DNA of 64,000 bases from Paludibacter sp. (GTDB lineage: Bacteria; Bacteroidota; Bacteroidia; Bacteroidales; Paludibacteraceae). Every line of letters begins with the position of its first letter. Position 1 is the first letter of the stretch. The position numbers and the translations under genes were made by a program. Positions 9,319 through 17,600 of this stretch are shown piece by piece. Where the stretch lies: the NCBI GenBank assembly GCA_024710005.1, contig JANJVQ010000006.1:109579-173578 (forward strand). Direction: 5' to 3'. The notes under the pieces are model-generated. The model saw only the letters and a program-made list of their open reading frames with translations. It ran no database searches and was not told the DNA's origin.

Positions 9319-9326
9319 TAAATTTG
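9319..9326 (+). promoter_or_regulatory. Bacteroidota -7 box (TAAATTTG) for recR
   Basis: TAAATTTG matches TAnnTTTG and ends 21 bases before the recR ATG. A TTTG at 9302-9305 is present, but its 13-base spacing is shorter than the usual 19-21. Confidence 0.45.
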
Positions 9327-9347
9327 CGATTGATTTTTTAAACACCC

Positions 9348-9971
9348 ATGAGTCATCAGCAATATCCATCATCCCTGCTCGAAAATGCAGTCAACGAATT
9401 CTCCAAATTACCGGGTATAGGCCGAAAAACAGCCCTGCGGCTGAGTCTGCACCTGCTCCGGCAGAGTGAAATCGAAACGGAGAAATTCGGGAACGCGATG
9501 ATCCAGTTACGGAAAGAAATCAAATACTGCCGGATGTGTCATAATATCTCTGACACCGACATTTGTCAGATTTGTGCCAATCCGGCCCGTGACAGCAAAA
9601 CAATTTGCGTGGTGGAAAACATCCGGGATGTGATGTCGATTGAAAACACGCAGCAATTCAAGGGATTATACCATGTACTGGGTGGCATTATTTCACCAAT
9701 GGATGGTGTCGGACCCGGCGATATTGAAATAAACAGTCTGATTGAACGGGTTGAAAAAGAAGAGATTAATGAGGTAATTCTGGCTTTGGGAGCCACGATG
9801 GAAGGTGATACCACTAACTTTTATATATACCGGAAATTATCGCCTCATCATGTTCGCATTACCACCATCGCAAGAGGTGTTGCCGTGGGCGATGAACTCG
9901 AATATGCCGACGAAGTAACCTTAGGCAGGTCGATTCTGAACCGGATAGATTTTTCAAATGCATTAAAATAG
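9348..9971 (+). CDS. recR: Recombination mediator RecR
   Basis: A 207-residue protein, the usual RecR length. It forms a ring clamp and with RecO/RecF loads RecA at single-stranded gaps. Order of elements: an N-terminal helix-hairpin-helix ([20 protein letters not shown], about 18-37), the four-cysteine zinc finger [16 protein letters not shown] (about 63-78), a Toprim domain beginning [14 protein letters not shown] with [16 protein letters not shown] (about 88-140), and the C-terminal [20 protein letters not shown]alker-B-like end. A small membrane protein gene follows after 8 bases and may be cotranscribed. Confidence 0.96.
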   Translation: MSHQQYPSSLLENAVNEFSKLPGIGRKTALRLSLHLLRQSEIETEKFGNAMIQLRKEIKYCRMCHNISDTDICQICANPARDSKTICVVENIRDVMSIENTQQFKGLYHVLGGIISPMDGVGPGDIEINSLIERVEKEEINEVILALGATMEGDTTNFYIYRKLSPHHVRITTIARGVAVGDELEYADEVTLGRSILNRIDFSNALK

Positions 9972-9979
9972 ATATTAAC

Positions 9980-10426
9980 ATGAAGCAAGTACTCAAGAAA
10001 CTGACATTGGTTTATTACCTTATATACATTGCCGCTGTATTGGTAGCATTGCTGGGCTTTCAACTTCACCGTTCGGGGGTGTTTATCGACAGCCAGAGTC
10101 AGGCCGGCATCATCATTTCATCTGCTTTAATCATCCTGATTATCGGATCAATACCCATCACACTGGCTGTTTTCAACAAAAAAACCAAGAAATGGGCAAC
10201 TGATGAAGATGTTTCTAAAAAACTAACTCAGTATAGTAAAGCATCAATTATTCGATTAATCATCATCGGTACAGGCTTTTTATTGGGAATTTTATTCTTC
10301 TTTCTGATGAATTCACAATCGATGATTTTTTGTGCCGGTATAGCTGCTGTTGGTCTGTTCTTCTGCAAACCGGCGGAGGTGAAGATTATTTCTGAATTGC
10401 AGTTAGAAGAAGCGGATAGTGAATAA
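9980..10426 (+). CDS. Small four-helix membrane protein of unknown function
   Basis: A 148-residue protein I do not recognise by family. Hydropathy shows two hairpins: segments at about residues 9-27 (LVYYLIYIAAVLVALLGFQ) and 43-65 (GIIISSALIILIIGSIPITLAVF), a charged loop (NKKTKKWATDEDVSKKLTQYSK), then segments at about 89-109 and 113-130. The tail KIISELQLEEADSE is acidic and probably cytoplasmic. It sits 8 bases after recR, which suggests a shared transcript but not a shared function. Many Bacteroidota carry similar small membrane proteins near housekeeping genes. Confidence 0.65.
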   Translation: MKQVLKKLTLVYYLIYIAAVLVALLGFQLHRSGVFIDSQSQAGIIISSALIILIIGSIPITLAVFNKKTKKWATDEDVSKKLTQYSKASIIRLIIIGTGFLLGILFFFLMNSQSMIFCAGIAAVGLFFCKPAEVKIISELQLEEADSE

Positions 10427-10512
10427 TGAATCGCGAAGAGCGAAGAGCGGAAAACGAAGAGCGGAAAGCGTAGGGGCGCAATGCTTGCGCCCTGACAGTA
10501 GACCGTAGACAA
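10427..10512 (+). repeat. Extragenic repeat with REP-like palindrome
   Basis: Purine-rich repeats (GAAGAGCGGAAA-like) lead into a hairpin, GGGCGCAA-TGC-TTGCGCCC at 10474-10492, then CAGTAGACCGTAGAC. The same composite occurs in reverse orientation at 40762-40858. It fills the gap between two genes and codes for nothing. Confidence 0.75.
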
Positions 10513-10521
10513 ATAAAAAAT

Positions 10522-10965
10522 ATGATAATAGCCGTAGATTTTGACGGGACCATCGTGACCCACGAGTATCCCAGGATTGGAAAGGAAATACCTTTCGCGA
10601 TTGCAACACTGAAAAAATTACAGGAGGATTTTCAGCTTCAGCTGATTCTCTGGACTGTGCGTGAGGGGAAAGAATTAGAAGAGGCAGTTGAATACTGTCG
10701 CAATAAAGGACTGGAATTTTACGCTGTCAACAGCAATTATCCGGAAGAAAAGCCTGAAAACCGGGAACCGCGTAAGCTGAAAGCCGATTTGTTTATCGAC
10801 GACAGAAACCTGGGTGGCTTACCCGATTGGGGAGTAATTTACAACATGATTGCATCGGGACAGCATTTCAACATTGAATCCTTCTTTTCTCCCTATAACA
10901 ACAACGAGTTTACGAATAGAGGAAGCGGAAAGAAAAAAGGGTTTCTGAAATCTATTTTTGGATGA
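10522..10965 (+). CDS. HAD-like hydrolase (BT0820 type)
   Basis: A 147-residue small HAD phosphatase-fold protein. Motif I is VDFDGTIV (residues 5-12; catalytic Asp6 and Asp8), motif II lies in the ILWTVREGKELEEAVEYC region (Thr at about 45), and motif IV is LFIDDRNLG with the paired aspartates at about 93-94. There is no large cap domain. Length and sequence resemble the structurally characterised BT0820 group of Bacteroides. The substrate is not known. The next gene starts one base after the stop codon, so the two are probably translated together. Confidence 0.82.
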   Translation: MIIAVDFDGTIVTHEYPRIGKEIPFAIATLKKLQEDFQLQLILWTVREGKELEEAVEYCRNKGLEFYAVNSNYPEEKPENREPRKLKADLFIDDRNLGGLPDWGVIYNMIASGQHFNIESFFSPYNNNEFTNRGSGKKKGFLKSIFG

Positions 10966-10966
10966 T

Positions 10967-11500
10967 ATGTTATTAGAAAACAAACTATTGAAGTTACGTG
11001 CGCCGGAACCTGAAGATCTGGAAGTGCTTTACATATGGGAAAACTTGCCCGTGTTCTGGGAAACCGGCAATACCAGACAGCCCTATTCTAAGTTTGCATT
11101 GAAGGAATATATCAGTCAGACCAACACCAACCTGTATGAATCAGGGCAGCTTCGCTTGATGATGGTCGACAAATCAACCGGAAAGACAGTAGGCACCGTT
11201 GATTTGTTTGATTTCGACATCCACCACAGCCGGATTGCATTGGGGCTATTTGTTGCGCCTGAGTTTCAGGGAAAGGGATTTGCTACGGCAGCATTACAGC
11301 TTATAGAAGAATATGTGTTTGGTTATCTGAAAATCAACCAACTGTACTGTCACATTGCAGTAAATAACGTAGCCAGCACCAATATGTTTAAAAAGGAAAA
11401 CTTCTCCGAAACCGTTTTGAAAAACTGGATCAAAACCGGCTCCGGATTTGAAGATATTATTGTTTTCCAACAGTTTATCGATGATTATCTGAAAAGATAA
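10967..11500 (+). CDS. GNAT family N-acetyltransferase (RimJ/RimL-like)
   Basis: The ATG at 10967, one base after the preceding stop, gives a 177-residue protein beginning MLLENKLLKLRAPEPEDLE, the standard RimL-type opening; a TTG-initiated frame from 10958 is less likely. The acetyl-CoA binding loop is FQGKGFATAALQLIEEYVF (about 105-123, variant of Q/RxxGxG/A), followed by the C-terminal NVASTNMFKKENFSE motif where the substrate-proximal Asn and Met occur. Such enzymes acetylate ribosomal protein N-termini or small amines. The acceptor is unknown. Confidence 0.85.
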   Translation: MLLENKLLKLRAPEPEDLEVLYIWENLPVFWETGNTRQPYSKFALKEYISQTNTNLYESGQLRLMMVDKSTGKTVGTVDLFDFDIHHSRIALGLFVAPEFQGKGFATAALQLIEEYVFGYLKINQLYCHIAVNNVASTNMFKKENFSETVLKNWIKTGSGFEDIIVFQQFIDDYLKR

Positions 11501-11529
11501 CAACCGTAAGCTGCAAATTCAGTATACTA

Positions 11530-12507
11530 TCAACTCACAAAAACTTCCAGCAAAGTCACTTCTTCCTGCGGTTTCAGTTCCACCTCGTGTACATTGGCTG
11601 GAATCAGCACCGTTTCTCCTTTGGTAACAGATGTCTTTGAGCCATTGCTAATGATATCAAAACTACCTTCCATACACATATACACCACAAAGGAGTCAAC
11701 TTTTCCGTAACAACGATTGAATTGTTCGTTGAAACGAATGATATTGGTCGTAAAATACTCACAACTTACCAGGGTAGCAAGCTCGTTGATATTCCGGGTG
11801 TAAACCGTTTTGGGATCACTGGATGCAGAGAAGTCGATGACATCCAGGGCTTCCTGCGTATGCAGGTCACGTTCTTTTCCCTTATCATCCAAGCGTTTGT
11901 AATCATAAATACGGTAGGTCAGGTCGCTTGTCTGTTGAATCTCAGCCAACACAACCCCTTTTCCGATTGCATGAACCAATCCGGCCGGTATAAACAAAAC
12001 ATCGCCTTTTGTTACCTTAATGCTTTGAAGCAGTCCTTCCAGGTCTCCCCCTTCCAACGCTTTCAAATAGGCTTCTTTGGTACAGTCTTTTTTGAACCCG
12101 ATAATTAATTCTCCATCTGGTTCAGCGTCCATGATATACCACATTTCAGTTTTACCAAATGAATTGTGACGTTCCATGGCTACCTCATCACCGGGATGTA
12201 CCTGTATCGACAGGTTATCATTGGCATCAATCAGCTTGAATAACAAGGGGAAAACATCACCAAAACGCTCGTAAACCTGATTTCCCACCAAATCACCTTT
12301 ATGCTTCTCAATGAGTTCTTTCAAACTTTTTCCGGCCAGATTTCCGTTATTAACAACAGAAACATCACCGTTATAGCCTGACAACTCCCAACTTTCACCC
12401 AACTTACCTGTATCGGAAGGTTTATTAAACAGCTTGTTGAGTTTTGATCCACCCCAGATTTTATCTTTTAAAATCGGAGTGAATTTTAACGGATATAATG
12501 TACTCAT
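11530..12507 (-). CDS. manA: Mannose-6-phosphate isomerase, class I
   Basis: A 325-residue zinc-dependent cupin isomerase interconverting mannose-6-phosphate and fructose-6-phosphate. Metal-ligand motifs are visible: QVHPGDEVA (His104), KTEMWYI (Glu121) and PAGLVHAIGKG (His179), with the catalytic QQTSDLTYRIYDYKR arginine region at 191-205. It is the short bacterial form without the extra helical insert of the E. coli enzyme. It is third in a minus-strand unit after galE (13-base gap) and a nucleotidyltransferase (9-base gap), so it probably feeds GDP-mannose or related nucleotide-sugar synthesis for surface polysaccharides or glycoproteins. Confidence 0.93.
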   Translation of the reverse strand: MSTLYPLKFTPILKDKIWGGSKLNKLFNKPSDTGKLGESWELSGYNGDVSVVNNGNLAGKSLKELIEKHKGDLVGNQVYERFGDVFPLLFKLIDANDNLSIQVHPGDEVAMERHNSFGKTEMWYIMDAEPDGELIIGFKKDCTKEAYLKALEGGDLEGLLQSIKVTKGDVLFIPAGLVHAIGKGVVLAEIQQTSDLTYRIYDYKRLDDKGKERDLHTQEALDVIDFSASSDPKTVYTRNINELATLVSCEYFTTNIIRFNEQFNRCYGKVDSFVVYMCMEGSFDIISNGSKTSVTKGETVLIPANVHEVELKPQEEVTLLEVFVS

Positions 12508-12520
12508 CCTGTTAAATGAT

Positions 12521-13552
12521 TTAGTTTTTACGATTTGCCAGATTTAATTCCCAAGCCCAGGCACTGCGAAGGGTTTCTTCGACTGTTTCCATTGCTTTCC
12601 AGCCCAGCACTTCGTTTGCATAAGTCGGATCGGCCCATACCTTTTCAATATCGCCTTCCCTTCTGCTAACAATTTTATAGGGAACTTTAACCTGATTAAC
12701 TTCTTCAAATGTTTTGATGATTTCCAGCACAGAGAGTCCGCGACCGGTACCTAAGTTAAAAGTCTCCAGACTGTCCCCGGATTTTCCATCCAGCATGCGC
12801 TTTACTGCAATCACATGCGCTTTGGCCAGATCGACTACGTGGATGTAGTCACGGATGCAGGAACCATCAGGTGTATCATAATCATTACCGAAAACCTGTA
12901 ATTGCTTGCGAAGACCCATTGCCGTCTGTGTAACAAATGGCAACAAGTTATTGGGAACTCCATTAGGCAACTCCCCGATTTCAGCAGAAGCATGCGCCCC
13001 GATTGGGTTGAAGTATCTCAACACGATGCTTTGATAGCTGGTCGGATTGGCATATATTGTATCCCGGATGATTTCCTCTCCAATTTGCTTGGTATTGCCA
13101 TAAGGAGAAAGCGCCGGTTTGATGGGGGCTCCTTCAGTTACAGGCAGTATATCGGGCTGACCATAAACAGTACAGGAAGATGAGAAAACAAAGTTTTTAA
13201 TTTTGTGTACCGGCATCAATTGTAATAGATTGATCAGCGAAACCAGGTTGTTACGATAATAAAGCAATGGCTTTTCAACTGATTCACCCACCGCCTTACT
13301 GGCTGCAAAGTGAATAATCGCATCTATTTTTCCATATTTATCCATCATGTTGTCCATGGCCACATAATCAACACAATCGATATTTTCAAAAGCCGGACGC
13401 ACACCGGTTATCTTTTCAATACCGTTGAGGACTTCAACATTGGAATTCGACAGGTTATCAACGATAACTACTTCAAAACCTTCATTGATCAACTCAACAA
13501 CGGTATGGGAACCAATGTAACCGGTTCCGCCTGTAACTAATACTTTTGACAT
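12521..13552 (-). CDS. galE: UDP-glucose 4-epimerase
   Basis: A 343-residue extended short-chain dehydrogenase/reductase. The NAD-binding GGTGYIGSH motif is at residues 8-16, the catalytic Ser cluster FVFSSSCTVYG at 121-131, and the YxxxK pair at Tyr151/Lys155 (SPYGNTKQIGEE). The C-terminal substrate domain has RYFNPIGAH and GDGSCIRDYIHV-like sequence (DGSCIRDYIHVVDLAKAH), typical of GalE. It interconverts UDP-glucose and UDP-galactose and possibly the N-acetyl forms. It sits between a sugar nucleotidyltransferase and manA in one operon. Confidence 0.95.
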   Translation of the reverse strand: MSKVLVTGGTGYIGSHTVVELINEGFEVVIVDNLSNSNVEVLNGIEKITGVRPAFENIDCVDYVAMDNMMDKYGKIDAIIHFAASKAVGESVEKPLLYYRNNLVSLINLLQLMPVHKIKNFVFSSSCTVYGQPDILPVTEGAPIKPALSPYGNTKQIGEEIIRDTIYANPTSYQSIVLRYFNPIGAHASAEIGELPNGVPNNLLPFVTQTAMGLRKQLQVFGNDYDTPDGSCIRDYIHVVDLAKAHVIAVKRMLDGKSGDSLETFNLGTGRGLSVLEIIKTFEEVNQVKVPYKIVSRREGDIEKVWADPTYANEVLGWKAMETVEETLRSAWAWELNLANRKN

Positions 13553-13561
13553 GACACTTTA

Positions 13562-14467
13562 TTATTTAAACAATTGTGCCGGGTAAACACCCTTACGCAC
13601 CAATTCATTAATTTTCAACACAACCTGCGGCCGATCCTCTGCATACGTAACCCCAAACCATTTCGAAGGAGTGTCCAACACTTTACAACTTGCTTTTCCG
13701 GTTACAATCAACTCATTAACCGCCAAAGGAATATAAAATTCTGATTTCAGTTCCTGTCCTTTTTCTGCTAAGAAATGTTTGAAATACTCCCATGAATAAT
13801 CAAAATAATCCGGCGTGAAACCCCACATATTCATTGATACCGGTGTACTGGCAGGAATAGAGACTTCTTCTCCTTTTTCATCCACATAAATGATAGCACC
13901 CGATTTCTCTTCGATATGGGTACGTTCAACCACATTTTTCAGATTACCGTTTTCATCCACCACGCAAACTCCGCGACTTACCGAACCACTTTCAGACAAG
14001 GTATTACCTACACGGTAACCAATCATACAATATTCATTTTGCTTGCCATTTACGCTACGCAGAAAGTCAGCTAATACCTGAAAGGATTCCTGACCGTAAA
14101 AATCATCGGCATTGATAACGGCAAATGGTTCTTTTATCACCTCTTTACCCATCAGCACAGCGTGATTGGTTCCCCATGGCTTTTCTCGTTCCGGATTATA
14201 AACAAAGCCTTCCGGCACATTGCTGATATCCTGAAATACGATTTCAACATCAATCAGATTTTTGAACTTGTTTACCACGATATCCTTAAAATCCTTTTCA
14301 AAACTCTCGCGAATAACAAATACCAGTTTTCCGAAGCCGGCTTTAATAGCATCATAAATGGAATAATCCATGATGGTTTCACCGTTCGGACCCAGTCCGT
14401 CTAATTGTTTAAGACCGCCATAACGACTACCCATTCCCGCCGCTAACACAAATAAAGTTGGTTTCAT
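13562..14467 (-). CDS. Sugar-phosphate nucleotidyltransferase
   Basis: A 301-residue protein from the ATG at 14467; an upstream in-frame ATG at 14503 would place the promoter box inside the gene and is rejected. The nucleotide-binding signature LAAGMGSRYGGLKQLDGLGP is at about residues 7-26, and AVINADDFYG carries the metal-binding aspartate at about residue 113. The fold is that of NDP-sugar pyrophosphorylases, but it lacks the left-handed beta-helix tail of GlmU-type enzymes. It resembles the Bacteroidota 'nucleotidyltransferase' family next to galE. The sugar is unknown. It is first in the operon with galE and manA. Confidence 0.85.
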   Translation of the reverse strand: MKPTLFVLAAGMGSRYGGLKQLDGLGPNGETIMDYSIYDAIKAGFGKLVFVIRESFEKDFKDIVVNKFKNLIDVEIVFQDISNVPEGFVYNPEREKPWGTNHAVLMGKEVIKEPFAVINADDFYGQESFQVLADFLRSVNGKQNEYCMIGYRVGNTLSESGSVSRGVCVVDENGNLKNVVERTHIEEKSGAIIYVDEKGEEVSIPASTPVSMNMWGFTPDYFDYSWEYFKHFLAEKGQELKSEFYIPLAVNELIVTGKASCKVLDTPSKWFGVTYAEDRPQVVLKINELVRKGVYPAQLFK

Positions 14468-14492
14468 ATAAAATGCTTTAAGATTTGAGCTG

Positions 14493-14500
14493 CAAAAGTA
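14493..14500 (-). promoter_or_regulatory. Bacteroidota -7 box (TACTTTTG) for the nucleotide-sugar operon
   Basis: On the minus strand this reads TACTTTTG, a full TAnnTTTG match, 25 bases upstream of the nucleotidyltransferase ATG. No -33 TTTG was found at the expected spacing. Confidence 0.5.
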
Positions 14501-14600
14501 CATTATTTTTTTGATTTACGATAACTTTTTCCATCCTGAATTGTTATTTTATCTGAGTGGTTTAAACGTAAACTTCCAACCTTAAAATTTAAAAAATCAC

Positions 14601-17600
14601 ATGGAAACAAGTACTTTCTTTTTTCCTAAAAGAACTTGTCTGTTCTTTTTAAGCATCTTAGCTTTTTCTTTCTCATTGTCCGCTCAAACTGAAATTTCCG
14701 GGGAAATCAACTCTGATTCCACACTTAACTTAGCAGGTAGTCCCTATCTGGTTCCTTACGGATTAGTTGTAAACCCGGGAGTAACACTGACTGTAGAACA
14801 AGGCGTGGAGCTGAAATTCGGAAATTATGCCAGACTACAGGTGCTTGGCACTTTGCAGGCACAAGGCGCTGTTTTTACTTCTAACGCTGCTACCCCGGAA
14901 CCGGGAAGCTGGAACGGAATCATTACTGGTAACGATTCGCATGCCGGAACAGTAAATTTGACCGACTGCGAAGTGAAATTCTATCATGAATGTGTGGTGG
15001 TCAGAGGTCAGTTGAACGCTACCAACACCAGTTTTTCTGAAAGTAACTCTCACGGTATTGTTGTAACACAAGCAGGATTACTGCAACTAACGGGGGGCAT
15101 TATTCAAACTTCATCTGAATATTCTTTTTCTTACCATTCCGGAATTTATGCTGATACTTCGGAATCAGTAACCGTATCCGGCTCAGCTATCCGGCATTTC
15201 AGAAATGGTATTACCGGTGATCATACGAATATCAGTCTGACTGACATCGACATCAGAGACACCTACTATCCTGTTGAATTCAAAAGCAATGTTAATTTCG
15301 CACTGACCGGTAACAGCAACCTGGAGTTTAACACCTATAAAGCTGTTTATATAGGTTTCAGTGAGTTGAATGACACCCTTACCCTGCCGCTGATTCAATA
15401 TCCTTATCTCTTTATGGGACATTTTAACATCAAAGAAACCGGTAAACTAATTGTCGATCCCGGCAACGTACTCAAATTCGACGATTATGTTTCCATGAGC
15501 ATTAAAGGAATCCTTATTGCTGATGGAAATGAATCAGAAAACATCATCTTTACTTCGCTTCGTGATGACAATGCAAAGGGTGACACCAACGGGGATGGGA
15601 CTATAACTGCTCCTGAAACCGGGAGCTGGTATGGGATTAACTTCGAAAATGAAAGTGTGGATACAGAAAATTTATTACAAAACTGTATTATCCGTTACGG
15701 AGGACGTGATTACAGGGGTGGAGTCAACACTTACCATGCTTCACCAACCATTGATTCCTGTTCGTTTGCCAACAATTATTATGGCATTTACCTTTCCGGC
15801 GTATCCAAACCGGTTATTTCTAATACCACCATCGGTTCGAGTAGCATGACACCACTTGCCATGTCGTTTGAGGCCGACCCGGTACTGACCAATAACGTCC
15901 TCTCGTTTTCCGACAATGCTTACGACGCGATTGGTATCATCGGCGGACACATGTCGGCCAACGGAACTCTTAAAGTACGTTCATTTACCGATGTTCCGAA
16001 CATCACTTACTATTTGCTGAATGAAATTATTGTTCCTGAAAACGTTACATTAACCATCAACAAGGGAATTACACTCAAATCATTCAGGCATGATGGTGGT
16101 TGGGATAAACGCATCATCGTGTACGGAAACCTGATTGCAGATGCCACTGCAGGAGAAATGATTAACTTTACTTCTGCCCGTGACGATAACTATGGATATC
16201 CTGCCGATTGTAACAAAGACGGCACCATGACTTCTCCTGTTATCAACGACTGGGGTGGTATTATTTTTCAACCGGGCAGTAGTGGTTTATTGAACTATTG
16301 CCGCTTTAAATATGCTGAAATCAATAACTTCTCCTATCCTAACTGCAATCAGCACGATAATGCCAACTATTCGGCCATCGCGATTATCGATGCCGGTCCG
16401 GTGATTACCAATTGTGAATTCAAAGACCTGCACCATGCCATCTCCTGTTATCGTGCGGCCAATCCTCAGATTGATAATTGTCAGATGATTAACATCACCT
16501 ACACACCCGTCAACATCTCGGGGACATCGACTCCTACCATGAGTAACATACAGTTTACCAATGTGGGTTGGCGGGCAATCGGACTGATCGGCGGAAATGT
16601 TTGTCTGAACGGTACCATTCAACAGCGGAATATGGCAGGATTTAATAACATCAGTTATATCTTGCTGAATGACATGGTCATCAACGAAGGCTCCTATATT
16701 AATATTGACCCCGGTGTCGTGATTAAATTAGCCGGAAGTGATAATTATTACGGAAATTTCAGTTACGGCATGTATGGTCAGCATATATTTGTGAAAGGTG
16801 GTCTGAAAGCCAACGGAGCAGCAGATAACAATGTCATCATCACATCGGTGAAAGATGACAACGTGGGAAATCCACTCGATACCAATGGCGATGGAAATGG
16901 GAGCAGTCCACAACCCGGAAACTGGAGTTACATCAAGTATTTATCCGAAGCCGATGATGCATTCAACACGCTTAATTATACCCAGCTGAAATTCGGAGGT
17001 GAGGAAGAACAGGGGATGTTACATTTCGAAAATTCCGGTGGAAAAGTAAACAATTCCATTTTAATTAACTCAAAAAGCTATGGCGTGTTATGCAATGGGA
17101 ATGCAAATCCGGTATTCGATGGCGTCACCATACAAAATTCAAATTCCGACCCGATAGCCTTGTCGCTTACTGCCAACCCCTCATTCACGAACATGCAATT
17201 TATTTCAAATTTCAGTAATGCACTGAAAATCATCGACCGGGAGTTAAATGGCAATGCAGTTCTTGCTTCAAGAAATATCGCGGGGATTCAAAACATTGCC
17301 TATATCATTGATAATCTGAAAATAAACAGCAGTGGAAAGTTAACCATCAATCCCGGTGTAGTCATTAAATTCAGGACTTCGAATTCCTATATACTTTCTG
17401 AGGGCAACCTGATTGCAAAAGGAACGCCTGAACAGAAAATTTATCTCACATCATTCAAAGATGATTCGAAAGGTGGTGATTCCAACAACAACGGGAATGC
17501 CGATGCGCCTGAAAAGGGCAATTGGGGAGGCGGACAAATGCACTGGTATGGATATTGGATATTCCCTCCTTCCGGTATATATTTCAGGAATAACACCCAG

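Noticed and set aside
14468..14503. 12-residue N-terminal extension of the nucleotidyltransferase
   Set aside because: It would include the TACTTTTG promoter box, and family members start at MKPTLFVLAAG.
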